A program made the position numbers and the translations under genes. DNA of 64,000 nucleotides from Veillonella tobetsuensis. GTDB taxonomy: Bacteria; Bacillota; Negativicutes; Veillonellales; Veillonellaceae. The stretch lies in NCBI RefSeq assembly GCF_001078375.1, contig NZ_BBXI01000009.1, positions 186,001-250,000 of the forward strand, in the 5' to 3' direction. A model generated the notes under the pieces. That model was not told the DNA's origin. It did no database searches and was given only the letters and a program-made list of their open reading frames with translations. This document shows, in pieces, positions 63,270-64,000 of this stretch; positions within the stretch are counted from its first letter, which is position 1, and each line of letters starts with the position of its first letter.

Positions 63270-64000
63270 ATGTATAAAAGAATCATTATATTAGTTATGG
63301 ATTCTGTTGGCATTGGTCATGCCCCAGATGCGGCAAAATTTAATGATGAAGGATCTAATACATTAGGACATATCGAAGCAACTGCAGGTTTGATTCATTG
63401 TCCTACATTGCGTTCTTTGGGATTGGCCAATATTGCGGATATTAAGACCGATGAAGCACCTGTTATGGGTGCTTATGGGAAAATGGAGGAAGTCAGCACA
63501 GGGAAGGATACAACTAGTGGTCATTGGGAAATGATGGGGCATCCTGTTACGGTTCCGTTCCCTACATTTTACGATGGATTCCCTAAGGAATTGATGGATA
63601 CTTTCACTAAAGAAACTGGTTATGGTTATCTTGGTAATGAGGTTGCATCTGGTACGGAAATTATAGAGCGCCTTGGCGTAGAGCACATGAAAACGGGGAA
63701 ACCTATTGTGTATACCTCTGCCGATTCAGTATTTCAAATTGCAGCACACGAGGATGTGATTCCTTTAGAGGATTTGTATCGGATGTGCGAAATTACGCGT
63801 AACAAGGTATGCGTTGGTGATTATTATGTAGGTCGTATCATAGCTCGTCCGTTTATAGGTGAACCAGGTCATTTTGTGCGCACCTCGAATCGCCATGACT
63901 ATAGCCGTATGCCTGAACACCGCATGGTGCAACAGGAATTACAAGCCGCACAAATTCCGACGGTGGCCGTCGGCAAAATTGGCGATATCTATGCTCATGT
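63270..64000 (+). CDS. deoB: Phosphopentomutase, partial (right edge)
   Basis: An alkaline-phosphatase-superfamily mutase interconverting (deoxy)ribose 1- and 5-phosphate. The first ~243 residues are visible: KRIIILVMDSVGIGHAPDAA (metal Asp), FNDEGSNTLGHIEA, MEEVSTGKDTTSGHWEMMGH (active Thr), SGTEIIERLG, YTSADSVFQIAAHEDVIPLE and YVGRIIARPFIGEPGHFVRT. GGGAGGAG precedes the ATG. The gene is open at the window end. It follows the ADP-ribose NUDIX gene closely, and both enzymes handle ribose 5-phosphate. Confidence 0.95.
   Translation, partial: MYKRIIILVMDSVGIGHAPDAAKFNDEGSNTLGHIEATAGLIHCPTLRSLGLANIADIKTDEAPVMGAYGKMEEVSTGKDTTSGHWEMMGHPVTVPFPTFYDGFPKELMDTFTKETGYGYLGNEVASGTEIIERLGVEHMKTGKPIVYTSADSVFQIAAHEDVIPLEDLYRMCEITRNKVCVGDYYVGRIIARPFIGEPGHFVRTSNRHDYSRMPEHRMVQQELQAAQIPTVAVGKIGDIYAH

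Overview
The window looks like chromosomal DNA of a Negativicute, most likely Veillonella. It is AT-rich with Firmicute-type ribosome binding sites and Rho-independent terminators. It also encodes a complete ADP-heptose pathway with two GT9 heptosyltransferases, which implies a lipopolysaccharide outer membrane. A DASS-type C4-dicarboxylate carrier and a single-chain pyruvate carboxylase fit a lactate/succinate lifestyle. The genus is inferred from gene content, not from a database search. No rRNA, tRNA or CRISPR array was seen.

Layout: (1) 1-4460 is mobile or accessory. It holds an IS3-family (IS150-like) element cut by the left edge, then a three-gene cassette (HTH regulator, DUF4297-like nuclease, DUF2326-like ABC ATPase) resembling ABC-three-component defence systems, then a relaxase C-terminal fragment abutting a solo copy of the IS end. 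(2) 4546-10046 is a run of ankyrin, SMI1/KNR4-like, DUF4375-like and small unrecognised genes that resembles an immunity-gene array, ending in a ProX-like deacylase. (3) 10078-10739 is a type III toxin-antitoxin locus: promoter, two ~45-nt RNA repeats with a covarying stem, terminator, CptN/TenpN-like toxin. (4) 10762-44329 is mostly core genome: a zinc macrodomain protein, MGMT, ilvE, mrp, DASS carrier, pyc, nrdR, the heptose operon, two M18 aminopeptidases, a COG2984/4120/1101-type ABC importer, rpsO, pnp and dut. A candidate type I toxin-antitoxin pair lies between rpsO and pnp, and a duplicated promoter with a long hairpin lies before nrdR. (5) 45538-58921 is a 13.4-kb co-directional, strongly AT-rich accessory operon. 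It encodes a nucleotide-kinase-like protein without the P-loop lysine, a radical-SAM-like protein, a NADAR-GreA fusion, a large SF1 helicase interrupted by one in-frame stop, a PIN nuclease, a coiled-coil protein, a ClpB-like AAA+ ATPase and an NrdG-like activase. (6) 59091-64000 holds a 45-aa acidic protein, an LRAT-like protein, a Ro60/DUF2828-like vWA protein preceded by a strong promoter and two tandem structured RNA units (candidate Y-like RNAs), a NUDIX hydrolase and the start of deoB.

How the genes may work together: the heptose genes form one operon-like run with short gaps or overlaps, supplying ADP-heptose to the two adjacent transferases. The four transporter genes 37290-40964 form one unit. 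The 45.5-58.9 kb operon combines nucleotide/NAD chemistry (kinase, NADAR), two iron-sulfur radical enzymes, RNA-polymerase cleavage-factor homology (GreA), RNA/DNA unwinding and cutting (helicase, PIN) and a remodelling ATPase. It is the best candidate here for an undescribed conflict or nucleic-acid stress system. The possible Ro-like RNP gene, three candidate toxin or immunity loci and the ABC cassette make both ends of the window defence-rich.
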